Positions 16,011 through 25,003 of a stretch of 54,045 nt of DNA are shown here, in pieces. The stretch is taken from NCBI GenBank assembly GCA_938050045.1, contig CALLJS010000009.1, forward strand, positions 1-54,045, read 5' to 3'. The DNA is from an uncultured Sphingomonadaceae bacterium. Its GTDB lineage: Bacteria > Pseudomonadota > Alphaproteobacteria > Sphingomonadales > Sphingomonadaceae. The notes beneath the pieces are model-generated. The model was given only the letters and a program-made list of their open reading frames with translations. It was not told the origin of the DNA and ran no database searches. Made by a program: the position numbers and the translations under genes. The first letter of the stretch is position 1. Every line of letters starts with the position of its first letter.

Positions 16011-17348
16011 TCATCGTCTAATTTTTGGGGCAAGATTGCGGTGCAATAATAATTCACTCAAGCCCCACACCAGCGCATCGGCGCGGTCTGGTGAACGGCC
16101 AGGCCCGACATAATCACCGCCGCTCATCAATCCGCAAAGCTGGTCTTCTAACTGCATGAATGTTCCAGCATGAAACACCCGTCCCGCCTCATAAAGCGCG
16201 GCCACAGGCTCAGCGCGCGCGACCTTGCCGCGCGATGCATGCACCAATGTAACGGCCGCTTTGATATTCGCCGCTTGCAAAACGCTTTTGACCATAGCTC
16301 CGCCTTGGTTAGCCTCGGCAATAATCCGATCGGCATCCCACAAATCCACGGCATCGGCGACCTTTTTCGCCCATGTCTCGGGCGATGCCTTTTCGACGCT
16401 ATGATCCGCCAAAATATAAGCTTGCCCATCCTCTGAAAGCCCTGCAACAATGATACCGCAAGCATCTCCATGCGCGCTTATCGGTGGGTCGACGGCCACA
16501 ATTATACGGCGCATTATATCGCCCGATAGCGGCAATATGCGCTGCGCTTCTATCCGCGAACGATTCCATAAAGCCCCTTCTACATCTTCGATCATCTCGC
16601 CGTCTAACTCTTGGCGTCCCAACGATGTTCCCGCATATTGATTATGCACCGCCTCAATAAATCGTGCTGGCAAATTGGCTATATTATCATCCGTACTCCC
16701 TTTGGTAATGATACTGTCTTTTTCCGCCATAATCTGTTTGAGCAGCGGCACAGGGCGCGGCGTGGTTGTCACCAAACATTGCGGGTTTTCGCCCAGCCGC
16801 ATACCCATCCATAAATTATCCCAAATATCCCCATTAAGCTGGCCCGCACCCATATTCCATTTGGCCAATTCATCGCACCAGGCATGGCTATGTTGCGGCC
16901 CGCGCAAAGCGTCTGCCTCACCCGCTGAATAGCAAAAAACTTGAGCACCATTGGGATAGGTTAGACGCCGCAAGGACGATTCATATTCGGGCCGTTCATC
17001 GGCAGGGCCAATCGATAATAATCCGCTCTCGCCGCTGACCATGATGCTGCGCGTTTCATGATGGTTCGCCCCAATGAGCGCAATGCGCGCATCGGGATTA
17101 TTTTGCGCAATATTACGCACCCATTCAGCTCCAGCGCGCGTTTTACCAAATCCGCGTCCTGCCATAATTAACCAGATGCGCCAATTTTTTTCACCTTTAA
17201 TTGGCAATGGTGCTAATTGTTCGGGCCGCGCATTCCATGACCAATTAAACAATATTTCGCGCTGCCCTTCTGGGCCTAATTCTTCTAATATTTCGGCAAT
17301 TTCTTCATCTGGTAATAGAGCCAATTTCTCAATCTCAGAATGACTCAT
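16011..17348 (-). CDS. Large terminase (packaging ATPase-nuclease), gp2-like
   Basis: A 445-residue terminase that pumps DNA into the head. The Walker A motif AGRGFGKT is at 63-70; the Walker B region lies near HAWCDELAKW (about 150); the RNase H-like nuclease begins at IIVAVDPPISAHGD (about 290) with further acidic residues near IIAEANQGG and PDRADALVWG. The ATPase part is of the Terminase_6 type, as in RcGTA. It overlaps the small terminase gene by four bases. In gene transfer agents this enzyme packages host DNA headfully with little sequence choice; whether that holds here cannot be read from sequence. Confidence 0.93.
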   Translation of the reverse strand: MSHSEIEKLALLPDEEIAEILEELGPEGQREILFNWSWNARPEQLAPLPIKGEKNWRIWLIMAGRGFGKTRAGAEWVRNIAQNNPDARIALIGANHHETRSIMVSGESGLLSIGPADERPEYESSLRRLTYPNGAQVFCYSAGEADALRGPQHSHAWCDELAKWNMGAGQLNGDIWDNLWMGMRLGENPQCLVTTTPRPVPLLKQIMAEKDSIITKGSTDDNIANLPARFIEAVHNQYAGTSLGRQELDGEMIEDVEGALWNRSRIEAQRILPLSGDIMRRIIVAVDPPISAHGDACGIIVAGLSEDGQAYILADHSVEKASPETWAKKVADAVDLWDADRIIAEANQGGAMVKSVLQAANIKAAVTLVHASRGKVARAEPVAALYEAGRVFHAGTFMQLEDQLCGLMSGGDYVGPGRSPDRADALVWGLSELLLHRNLAPKIRR

Positions 17349-17926
17349 TCCGGCTTGATACTGCCCTTATCAAGCGGCCTATCTTCGGGCGATATTGACT
17401 TCACCTCTGGCGCGCTATTAAGCCTGCGTTTAATGTCGCTTATTCGTTGCATCAGCAATTTATAGGTTTCATCGCTATTGGTCATATCGTCTTTCTTTCC
17501 TGTTTTATGGTCAGCAACATTGGCGAGGTGCATCGATAACAGCCGCATCGCCATTGTATCATTCAAATCGTTAAACACGCCCACTTTTTTGCCACCATAA
17601 ATAATGGGTTTTTCTGTTCCATACCGCGCTCTGCGCAGCATTTCGAGCATTAGCTCATCATAAGCAATCTCTATCGCCTCGGCCCATTTCTCCCTAAATT
17701 CATCGTCCATTTTGCGGTGCCGATAAACGGTGTCAACGCTCACCTTTGTCGCCTCTGCGCTTTGCTGCACATTACAGCTTTGCGACAGATAACGTAGAAA
17801 AGTCGCTTTCTTACTGTTGGTAAATGTAACGCGGTTAGAGTCTTTTTTGGTCTTTTTCTGTGCTATATTATTGGCAGCTTTGCTATTATCGCTGACGCGC
17901 GAAACGGCAGATATTTTTTTGGACAT
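17345..17926 (-). CDS. Small terminase-like DNA-binding protein, gp1-like
   Basis: A 193-residue protein that opens the cluster. Residues 55-80 (NVQQSAEATKVSVDTVYRHR) form a helix-turn-helix, followed by a helical core (FREKWAEAIEIAYDELMLEM) and a C-terminal charged tail. This layout is usual for small terminases, which choose DNA for packaging. It overlaps the large terminase start (ATGA), so the two are likely made in fixed ratio. RcGTA gp1 is shorter, about 105 residues, and binds DNA weakly; the extra length here leaves open a more specific site choice. Confidence 0.8.
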   Translation of the reverse strand: MSKKISAVSRVSDNSKAANNIAQKKTKKDSNRVTFTNSKKATFLRYLSQSCNVQQSAEATKVSVDTVYRHRKMDDEFREKWAEAIEIAYDELMLEMLRRARYGTEKPIIYGGKKVGVFNDLNDTMAMRLLSMHLANVADHKTGKKDDMTNSDETYKLLMQRISDIKRRLNSAPEVKSISPEDRPLDKGSIKPE

Positions 17927-18039
17927 TGCGCAGGCCTTATCATTAAGCCCCCTTAGAATGATATTCGATTATTATGTGGGTTTGGAAATAAAGCGCTACA
18001 AAATACCGCTCGGCGAATCGCTTTATCTCGACTGTGACT

Positions 18040-18069
18040 ATATTTGCCATAAAGGCGTGACGATGTCAA
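18040..18069 (-). promoter_or_regulatory. Possible promoter of the GTA-like cluster
   Basis: On the minus strand TTGACA (complement of 18064-18069) is followed after 18 bases by AAATAT (18040-18045), some 115 bases ahead of the small terminase start. The spacing is slightly long and the -10 is weak, which would fit a promoter that needs an activator, as RcGTA promoters do (GafA). The rest of the gene-free stretch 17927-18280 shows only this element and a 15-bp direct repeat near the symporter gene. Confidence 0.3.
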
Positions 18070-18234
18070 ATTAAAACACCTATTTGGTTAATTTTAATTG
18101 ATCCTAATCCTACCTTCTCTCTGATTTATCGTCCGCAATATATAAGGGCATCTCTATTGAATATTGCAAAATACCATATGAAGCTTGCGGAATCTGTTCG
18201 ATCCGTTAAGCCTTGCTCTAATGGGCAAATGCCA

Positions 18235-18269
18235 AAACTATTATTTTGAGGCCTAAACTATTATTTTGA
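18235..18269. repeat. 15-bp direct repeat before the symporter gene
   Basis: AAACTATTATTTTGA occurs at 18235-18249 and again at 18255-18269, a 20-base period. The second copy ends two bases before the ribosome binding site region of the AGCS gene. It may be a paired operator or simply a small duplication. Confidence 0.7.
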
Positions 18270-18280
18270 AGGAAGTAAGA

Positions 18281-19843
18281 GTGAGCAATACAGCAGATAC
18301 AAAGCTAATCGATCAAGTCACCAATATATCCGATTTTATTTGGGGCGGCACATGGCATGGTGATCCTGTCATTCAAATATTTGGTCAACCTCTTGCGCCA
18401 ATGGTTATCATCTTATTGGGCGCAGGCCTGTATTTCATGATTGGCCTTCGCGGCTATCCGCTTCGTGAATTATTTCCTGCGTTAAGGACGCTTTTCAAAA
18501 AAAGTAAAAATGATGGCGCGGGAGAAATATCCCCTTTTGCGGCACTATCAACGGCATTATCGGGCCAAGTCGGCACGGGTAATTTAGCGGGCGTCGCCAC
18601 AGCCATTACATTGGGCGGGCCTGGTGCTATATTTTGGATGTGGATTACCGCATTATTTGGCATGGCGCTGGCCTTTGCCGAAGGATCATTATCTATCCGC
18701 TTTAGGGAAAAAACTGCAGAGGGGCATTATCGCGGTGGCCCGATGACCTACATAACCATTGGCCTTGGTTCAAAATGGATATGGCTTGCGGTTTTATTTT
18801 GTCTCGGCACATTATTTTCATCCTTAGTCACGGGCAATGGTATCCAAGCGCAAAGCCTTGGCACATCGGCCAATGAATTATTCGGTGTTAAACCATGGGT
18901 TGGCGGTTTGATAGCAGCCATAGCCGTTTTCATCGTCATTATTGGCGGGGTCAAATCTATCGGGCGTGTCGCAGAAACAATCGTTCCTTGGATGGCGGGG
19001 GCTTATTTATTGATGGCTTTCATTGCATTGATGATTCATCTACCGCAATTACCCGCCACATTCGGACTTATTTTTTCCGATGCCTTTGGATATGATGCGG
19101 CCACGGGCGGTTTTACAGGTGCTATGATTATCATGGCGATTAGAGCAGGCGTTGCGCGCGGACTATTTTCTAACGAAGCAGGCCAAGGTTCAACACCGAT
19201 TGCCCACGCAGTCGCCAAAACCAACGACCCAGCAGCGCAAGGCCGCTTTGCTATGATGGGAACCTTCATCGATACGATTGTGATTTGCACGATGACAGCT
19301 CTCGTGATGCTGACCGTCACTGGCGAGTTCACAGCGACCGATGCCAATGGCGTAACCACTGCCGTTAGCCATGCTTGGCAGTCCGATTTAGAGGGGTTTA
19401 AGATGACCTCGGGGGCTTATGCAGCGGCATTCCCTTTTGAAGTCTTTACTATTCCGATTGGCACATTAATTGCCTCTGTTGCGTTAATCCTATTCGTATT
19501 TTCCACGCTGTTAACATGGAGCTATTATGGCGAGCGGGCGATAACCTATCTCTATGATTTGGTGCCTGGGTCAACATTGGGCGGCGAGAAAATATTGCAT
19601 ATTATATGGCGTTTAATCTGGTGCCTGGTCATCTATATCGCCTCTTATCAAGACCTAGATTTGGTCTGGCGTTTGGGCGATATATCAAACGCAGCGATGA
19701 CATTTCCAAATCTTATCGCCCTCCTTGCGCTATCGGGCGTGGTGTTTGCTCTGGCTAAAGGGCAGCGCACCGCTGGCACAGACCATGGCCGCGAGACACC
19801 CAAAGAATTAAGCGAGGAAGTTACGGGCAGCGCGGGGCATTAA
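18281..19843 (+). CDS. Alanine/glycine:cation symporter (AGCS family)
   Basis: Sodium-coupled uptake of Ala or Gly across the inner membrane. The 520-residue protein has about ten hydrophobic segments and the AGCS signatures GQVGTGNLAGVATAITLGGP, EGHYRGGPMTY and GLFSNEAGQGSTPIAHA. I place the start at GTG 18281, eight bases after AAGGA; a TTG at 18266 lies upstream in the same frame but reads through the ribosome binding site. The gene is divergent from the GTA-like cluster and ends in its own terminator, so it is probably monocistronic. Confidence 0.92.
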   Translation: MSNTADTKLIDQVTNISDFIWGGTWHGDPVIQIFGQPLAPMVIILLGAGLYFMIGLRGYPLRELFPALRTLFKKSKNDGAGEISPFAALSTALSGQVGTGNLAGVATAITLGGPGAIFWMWITALFGMALAFAEGSLSIRFREKTAEGHYRGGPMTYITIGLGSKWIWLAVLFCLGTLFSSLVTGNGIQAQSLGTSANELFGVKPWVGGLIAAIAVFIVIIGGVKSIGRVAETIVPWMAGAYLLMAFIALMIHLPQLPATFGLIFSDAFGYDAATGGFTGAMIIMAIRAGVARGLFSNEAGQGSTPIAHAVAKTNDPAAQGRFAMMGTFIDTIVICTMTALVMLTVTGEFTATDANGVTTAVSHAWQSDLEGFKMTSGAYAAAFPFEVFTIPIGTLIASVALILFVFSTLLTWSYYGERAITYLYDLVPGSTLGGEKILHIIWRLIWCLVIYIASYQDLDLVWRLGDISNAAMTFPNLIALLALSGVVFALAKGQRTAGTDHGRETPKELSEEVTGSAGH

Positions 19844-19861
19844 ACGGCTTAAATTTATTGG

Positions 19862-19898
19862 AAAAGGGGCGTTATAGAGAATATAGTGCCTCTTTTTT
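19862..19898 (+). terminator. Rho-independent terminator after the symporter
   Basis: Arms 19862-19870 and 19888-19896 pair over nine bases with one G-T pair, and the stem runs into six T residues. It lies 18 bases after the AGCS stop codon. Confidence 0.75.
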
Positions 19899-19965
19899 GA
19901 CCATTATCACTTATTCAACACCATCATTTTCTAATTCCGCCAACTCAGTATAGAGAAAACCGACC

Positions 19966-20547
19966 ATGCTAAGAAAATTATATGATTGGACGATGGAAAA
20001 AGCCGGCCACCGTTATGCCGAGCGTTGGTTATTTGGCATCTCTTTTATGGAAAGTAGCTTCTTTCCCATTCCGCCCGACACCCTATTGGCGCCAATGTGC
20101 ATCGCCAGACCAAGATACAGCTTCCGCTATGCGCTAATCTGCACCATTGCATCGGTTTTGGGCGCATTATTGGGCTATATCATCGGATCATTTTTGTTCG
20201 ATACAATCGGCATTGCGATATTAGATTTTTATGGTTTGGGCGATAAATTTGAGAGCTTCTCTGAACAATTTAACGCTCAAGGCTGGATCATCGTGCTGCT
20301 GGCTGGCTTTACGCCATTGCCGTTCAAAGTGATTACCATTGCCGCTGGTGCAACGGGCATGCCGCTCTATATATTGATATTTGCCGCCATTATCGCGCGC
20401 GCAGCACGCTTCTTTTTAGTCGCACTCTTGTTATGGAAATTTGGCCCACCGATGAAGCAATGGATCGAAAAGAATTTCGCCCTTGCGACCAGTTTAGCGG
20501 GCGCCGCATTCATTGGCGGCTTTGTTGCGATTCGTTATCTACTGTAG
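19966..20547 (+). CDS. YqaA/DedA family membrane protein
   Basis: A 193-residue inner-membrane protein of the VTT/SNARE-associated (DedA) superfamily, YqaA branch. FMESSFFPIPPDTLLAPM is the typical re-entrant motif with Glu and the FPIPPD stretch; FTPLPFKVITIAAGATGMP is the second motif. Four to five membrane segments are visible. Proteins of this superfamily help flip or distribute membrane lipids, and in some bacteria carry undecaprenyl phosphate across the membrane. The substrate of the YqaA branch is not known. It follows the AGCS terminator with a 122-base gap, so it probably has its own promoter. Confidence 0.85.
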   Translation: MLRKLYDWTMEKAGHRYAERWLFGISFMESSFFPIPPDTLLAPMCIARPRYSFRYALICTIASVLGALLGYIIGSFLFDTIGIAILDFYGLGDKFESFSEQFNAQGWIIVLLAGFTPLPFKVITIAAGATGMPLYILIFAAIIARAARFFLVALLLWKFGPPMKQWIEKNFALATSLAGAAFIGGFVAIRYLL

Positions 20548-20579
20548 AATATTAAAACCTATGATAGCGCTTATAGAGT

Positions 20580-20608
20580 GAATATATTATGACGTAATTT
20601 ATATATTC
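20580..20608. repeat. AT-rich 8-bp inverted repeat
   Basis: Bases 20580-20587 pair with 20601-20608 around a 13-base loop, 33 bases after the YqaA-like stop. It could end that transcript weakly or bind a regulator; no T-run follows. The remainder of 20609-20787 shows no recognised element. Confidence 0.35.
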
Positions 20609-20787
20609 ATTATCGTGGTTTAATCCATATTGTTACACCATGAAAAGCTACTATTCATATTATGTTCATTTTACGAAATATAACAATAATAGCACGCTAA
20701 ATAGAGAAGCAGTGCATAAATATTTTACATATCTACTTATGTGCATCAGCTCAGATGATTTTCTCTTTTAGTATGAGGAGAAAGTCC

Positions 20788-22020
20788 ATGAAACGCAAAT
20801 TATCCAGAATTTTACAAGCCGCTATCCCAACCATTGTAATTATGTCAATGCCCAATGCTCTGCAGGCGCAAGAGGATGACGTAATCATAGTCAAAGGCAA
20901 GACCTTAGATCAGACATTAGCAGACTTAAATGATTGTCTTGCAAATGGATGCACTCCCAATGAAGATATTGATGCAACATTGGCCCATGCTGAGAATCTA
21001 TTTGTAAATGGTGATTATAAAGACTCTAGCAAATTTATTCGCGATTCTATTCAACGCAATAAAAAGCATAGAGCTCAATATCCTGTTCCAGTTTCTGATC
21101 TTTATCGTTCCAGTAGCCGTGTTTCCGAACATTTGGGCGAAGGACGCGATTATTATCTATCTATTCTTGATATGCGCGACATATTGAAAAAATATTTAGA
21201 CAGCGGAGATTCCCGCATTTTAGCAGCCGAAATAGAAGTCGCTGAATCGCGCTTTAAAACTGGTTATACAGATGAAGCAGTGCGCAAATATAGAAAGATT
21301 TATAAAAAAGCATTAGAACAAAATGATATTATCATAGCTGGGTCAGCTAAAGTCAGAGAATTGGGCCTTTATGTTATCCGAGCATCCATAGAAAAAACCC
21401 CTTCACGTGTCAAAAAAGCGCGCACTGAGTTGAACGACTTTATCGCCAATCCCATTGAAAATGGCGCAGCATTTCAAACAGTGGCTAAGATTATGCTCGC
21501 CCGACTAGACCGCACTCTAGGCGATGAAAGCAGTACAAATGCTCTGATTGCTGAATTAGCAGCCACCATGCAAACGCAGCGTCCTGTTTTGTTAGAGAGT
21601 AAGCCGATTAAATTGAAAGCGGCATTAGCTCGGCAAGGTCAACCAAAGAGAAGTGGATCGGTTACGCAAAATCTAGCGGTTGAGAATTTTAATAAACGCT
21701 GGGCTGATATTGGCTTTTGGATTAATGATAAGGGTAGAGTCGAGGATATAGAAATTTTACGCATCCGAGGCAATAAACGCTGGGTGTCTGATGTCACCGA
21801 TTCCATCAAAACACGTATTTACGCGCCAAAACGCAATGAAGAGGATGGCAAAGCCGAAGGCCAATATATTATCGAACGTTATACTTATACATCTAATTAT
21901 AAGCGCAACACTACCAATGAAAACTTAGGTACCCGTATCAGGAGGCGCTCTGGTCTACCGGTTATAAAAAGATTGGACTTGACTGAATATCCTGATGAAC
22001 CGATCGAAGCCGAAGGGTGA
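20788..22020 (+). CDS. Exported protein with helical repeats and TonB-C-like end
   Basis: A 410-residue exported protein, named only by features. Residues 1-27 are a signal peptide ending NALQA. The middle (about 60-270) is built from TPR-like helix pairs, for example LFVNGDYKDSSKFIRDSIQR and AESRFKTGYTDEAVRKYRKI. The end (WADIGFWINDKGRVEDIEIL onward) resembles the TonB C-terminal fold found in other sphingomonad periplasmic proteins. The ATG at 20788 has GAGGAGAAA ahead of it; an ATG at 20755 in the same frame precedes this ribosome binding site. No close functional assignment can be made. It stands alone and ends in a perfect palindrome shared with the converging VOC gene. Confidence 0.8.
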   Translation: MKRKLSRILQAAIPTIVIMSMPNALQAQEDDVIIVKGKTLDQTLADLNDCLANGCTPNEDIDATLAHAENLFVNGDYKDSSKFIRDSIQRNKKHRAQYPVPVSDLYRSSSRVSEHLGEGRDYYLSILDMRDILKKYLDSGDSRILAAEIEVAESRFKTGYTDEAVRKYRKIYKKALEQNDIIIAGSAKVRELGLYVIRASIEKTPSRVKKARTELNDFIANPIENGAAFQTVAKIMLARLDRTLGDESSTNALIAELAATMQTQRPVLLESKPIKLKAALARQGQPKRSGSVTQNLAVENFNKRWADIGFWINDKGRVEDIEILRIRGNKRWVSDVTDSIKTRIYAPKRNEEDGKAEGQYIIERYTYTSNYKRNTTNENLGTRIRRRSGLPVIKRLDLTEYPDEPIEAEG

Positions 22021-22033
22021 CTGATAGCAAGCT

Positions 22034-22059
22034 GGATTAAAATAATATTATTTTAATCC
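22034..22059. terminator. Bidirectional terminator between converging genes
   Basis: A perfect 26-base palindrome (13 bp per arm), GC only at its base and then A/T tracts that give U-runs in both directions. It covers the stop codon of the VOC gene and starts 14 bases after the exported-protein stop. Confidence 0.7.
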
Positions 22060-22529
22060 GCCGCGAAAATTTGCGCATCATCGGTAAAGGCTTTAAACTC
22101 TAGCATATTACCTGCAGGATCGCGCAAAAACATGGTAGATTGTTCGCCCACTTCGCCTTTGAAACGTGTATAAGGTTCAACGATAAATGCCACCTGCGCA
22201 GCGCGCAACCTATCGGCCAGCGCATGCCAATCTGCTGGCGATAATATCACGCCAAAATGCGGCACTGGGATGGTCTTTGCATCCACTGAGTTGGCGGCCA
22301 TGGGCGATAGTTTTTGCTGGGTCAAATGGGCGACAATCTGATGACCCAAAAAATTGAAATCGATCCAATGATCCGATGAACGCCCAACATCGCACCCCAT
22401 TATATCGCCGTAAAAATGACGCGCTGCTGTTAAATCATCAACGGGAAATGCCAGATGGAAAGGCCGTAAAACCTGCTCTGAATCTATTCTCTCATTATCG
22501 GTCAAACCTATGATCCTATGCCTTGGCAA
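22053..22529 (-). CDS. VOC (glyoxalase/dioxygenase-fold) family protein
   Basis: A 158-residue VOC-superfamily protein. Two beta-alpha-beta-beta-beta units are visible: LRPFHLAFPVDDLTAARHFY to HQIVAHLT, and VPHFGVILSPADWHALADRL to FLRDPAGNMLEFKAF. Metal ligands would be the His in FHLAF, the His in HQIVAHL, the His in VPHFG and the Glu in MLEFKAF. It is nearest to uncharacterised dioxygenase-like members; the substrate is not known. The start overlaps the upstream gene by 22 bases, so the two are likely in one transcript. Confidence 0.82.
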   Translation of the reverse strand: MPRHRIIGLTDNERIDSEQVLRPFHLAFPVDDLTAARHFYGDIMGCDVGRSSDHWIDFNFLGHQIVAHLTQQKLSPMAANSVDAKTIPVPHFGVILSPADWHALADRLRAAQVAFIVEPYTRFKGEVGEQSTMFLRDPAGNMLEFKAFTDDAQIFAAD

Positions 22530-23161
22530 AATGCGATTCTCTCATCATCAAATGCGCGGCTGCTAAATCTGGCTTTCGCTTTCAAAATATCAGCCCGCGC
22601 AAAGATAGAACCATTCGCGGTGCGGGCATATTTTTCCTGTTTATAACGCCACGATAAATTCTCAAATAACAAATTTTTATTATCAATGCGCCTATCATCT
22701 CTATCGATCATAACGCCAATAATCGCACCGCAATTTTTATAATCATCAGCGCTAATCCTTGGCGTTTCGGCGATAATCGCATCGGCGGTGCTGCTTTCTA
22801 ACAAGGGCAAGCATATTGCCATCCGTTTGGATAAATCAGCGCTGCGTTCCGATGATAATAAAGGCAGTTGCTCGCGGGCTGATTCTTGGATAGCAAAGGC
22901 AATCACTTCGCGGGTTTGGGCGGTTTCTTTGAGCACTTGCTCGCCCACATTAGCGGCAAAAATTGGCCCTTTTTCATGCAATCCCCCATAGTGCGAAAAT
23001 CCCTTCATCCCCTTTTTCTGTTGATCGGCAACCAAAGCTATTATAGCAACGCAGCCAATGGCTTGACTATGCGCTTGCGTGAAGGGTTTCGGTTGCTCAG
23101 CATAATCATCGGCGGCTGGGTTCACGGCGGATTGCAACAATAATAAAGCAAATATTTTCAT
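22508..23161 (-). CDS. Unrecognised protein with hydrophobic N-terminus
   Basis: A 217-residue protein that I do not recognise. It has a short hydrophobic start (MKIFALLLLQSAV) that could be a signal peptide, then a mostly helical body with four or five Cys and the segment QAIGCVAIIALVADQQKKGM. It overlaps the VOC gene by 22 bases and is transcribed away from lnt. Two genes head to tail with overlap suggest a shared role, but none can be named. Confidence 0.65.
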   Translation of the reverse strand: MKIFALLLLQSAVNPAADDYAEQPKPFTQAHSQAIGCVAIIALVADQQKKGMKGFSHYGGLHEKGPIFAANVGEQVLKETAQTREVIAFAIQESAREQLPLLSSERSADLSKRMAICLPLLESSTADAIIAETPRISADDYKNCGAIIGVMIDRDDRRIDNKNLLFENLSWRYKQEKYARTANGSIFARADILKAKARFSSRAFDDERIAFCQGIGS

Positions 23162-23267
23162 AGAATATTGCTAACACATCATAGATTGCGTTCCAATTAA
23201 CAAATTAGCCCTCTATCAATTCATCCTGCGTCTCGTCCTATCATTGCATTTTTACGCCAAGCGTAGC

Positions 23268-24947
23268 ATGACGCAGATCATGTCGAAAATAATATCACCC
23301 CTTAAAAATTACAGCGGCACAAGCGCATTGATCGCGGGTGCGCTATCGGCCATGGGATTTGCACCGCTGGGTCTATGGCCGATTAGCCTCGCGTCATTAG
23401 CCATACTCATATATTTACTAATCCAAACCGAAAGCATAAAAAACAGCTTTCATTTGGGTTGGTTATGGGGATTGGGACATTTCATCATCAGCTTGCAATG
23501 GTTAGCATTTTCCTTTACTTTTCAAGATGCTATGCCCGTGTGGTTGGGTTATTTTGCTGTGCTAGCTATATCTTTATATTTTGCGCTATACCCCGCTATC
23601 GCAGCAGCAAGCGCGCGTTGGATAAGTGTTAGGCTTGGCCCAAAAACAAACAGCAATGGCGCGGCAATAGCTTTCATAGCCCTGCTATCCGCAACATGGA
23701 TAATATCCGAATGGCTGCGCAGCGTGGTCTTTACAGGGTCGGGCTGGAATCCGATGAGCGCGTCGATGATTGATACAATATTGGCGCAATTTTTGCCGTG
23801 GATTGGCAGCTATGGCGTGTCGGGATTGGTGATAATTATAGCTGCTATTTCCATGATGCTGCTGCGGCAATTAACATGGGCGCAAATCAAAGCCAAAAAT
23901 TATTGGGGTTTAGCATTTTTTCCATTTATTATTTTTCTAACAATAAGTTCGATAAAGTTAGACAAGAATATATCATCATCTGAACATTCAAATATGACCA
24001 TCGTCCAACCCAATATCAGCCAAGCCGACAAATATCGCGTTGATTATAATCAGAGCAATTATCAAAAATTATCCGAATTATCCGTACCATTGGCAGGACA
24101 AGACAATATTTCGCGCATCATATTATGGCCAGAGGCCGCTATTCCTGATTATCTGGAAAGCGGCTATCCGCAGCGCGCTTATTTCAATACAATCGGCGGC
24201 AGTGCCGACAATGCCCTTACTGAAATTGGTAAAATTATGGGCGCAAACGATATATTGCTGACGGGCGGCACACGGCTAGAATTTGAAAATAACGCCCTAT
24301 TAGGTGCGCGCAATAGCGTGATGGTGCTGAAAAAAAATGATAGTAATGACAGCGCCGAATTATTGGCTACTTATGACAAAGCGCATCTGCTGCCCTTTGG
24401 CGAATATCTGCCATTACGTCCTATTTTAGAACCGCTTGGTATCGCGCGGCTTGTCCCTGGAGAGATTGATTTTTGGTCTGGCAAAGGCCCAGAGACAATC
24501 ACCATAGCGTCCGATCATCCCGAATTTAGCGGCGTTAAAATCGGCATCCAAATCTGTTATGAATTGGTGTTTTCAGGCCGCATCATCGATCGGGATAACC
24601 GCCCCGATTTTATATTCTCGCCTAGCAATGACGCATGGTTTGGCCCGTGGGGGCCGCCGCAACACCAAAGCCAAGGACGGCTGCGCGCCATCGAAGAAGG
24701 GTTGCCAATAGTGCGCGTTACGCCAACGGGGGTAAGCTCTATCATCCAAAAAGATGGCCGCATAAGCAATCGCATAGCAGCGGGTGTTGCTGATCGTATC
24801 GATGCTGCCATACCCAATAGCGGCCCACCGACATTTTTTGCCAAGCATGGCAATGCGATACCCATAGCTTTCGCGCTATTGATTTTATTCTTCACAAGCA
24901 TATCCACCATTGCCATTGCGTGTTCGCGCCGCTACAGAAACATATAA
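23268..24947 (+). CDS. lnt: Apolipoprotein N-acyltransferase
   Basis: Final enzyme of lipoprotein maturation; it adds the third acyl chain to the N-terminal Cys at the inner membrane. About 559 residues: six hydrophobic segments in the first 215, then a nitrilase-like domain with the Glu-Lys-Cys triad in ILWPEAAIPDY, TYDKAHLLPFGEYLP and IGIQICYELVFSG. A TTG at 23244 lies upstream in frame but lacks support; ATG at 23268 or 23280 are both possible starts. It precedes metK, a neighbour order common in alphaproteobacteria (often with ybeX upstream, absent here). Confidence 0.93.
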   Translation: MTQIMSKIISPLKNYSGTSALIAGALSAMGFAPLGLWPISLASLAILIYLLIQTESIKNSFHLGWLWGLGHFIISLQWLAFSFTFQDAMPVWLGYFAVLAISLYFALYPAIAAASARWISVRLGPKTNSNGAAIAFIALLSATWIISEWLRSVVFTGSGWNPMSASMIDTILAQFLPWIGSYGVSGLVIIIAAISMMLLRQLTWAQIKAKNYWGLAFFPFIIFLTISSIKLDKNISSSEHSNMTIVQPNISQADKYRVDYNQSNYQKLSELSVPLAGQDNISRIILWPEAAIPDYLESGYPQRAYFNTIGGSADNALTEIGKIMGANDILLTGGTRLEFENNALLGARNSVMVLKKNDSNDSAELLATYDKAHLLPFGEYLPLRPILEPLGIARLVPGEIDFWSGKGPETITIASDHPEFSGVKIGIQICYELVFSGRIIDRDNRPDFIFSPSNDAWFGPWGPPQHQSQGRLRAIEEGLPIVRVTPTGVSSIIQKDGRISNRIAAGVADRIDAAIPNSGPPTFFAKHGNAIPIAFALLILFFTSISTIAIACSRRYRNI

Positions 24948-25003
24948 ACTTTGCTTTATATGATAAAGTGAGGTAATTAATTTATTTATAACAAGGGTTT
25001 AAT

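Noticed and set aside
1601-17926. Complete inducible prophage
   Set aside because: No integrase, attachment repeats, repressor, replication or lysis gene is present on either flank.
18190-18215. TTCGATCC resembling a tRNA T-loop
   Set aside because: No acceptor stem, anticodon arm or D-loop can be placed around it.
24948-25003. Possible SAM-sensing riboswitch ahead of metK
   Set aside because: The 56-base gap has only a small 6-bp hairpin; none of the conserved cores of SAM or SAM/SAH riboswitches is seen.
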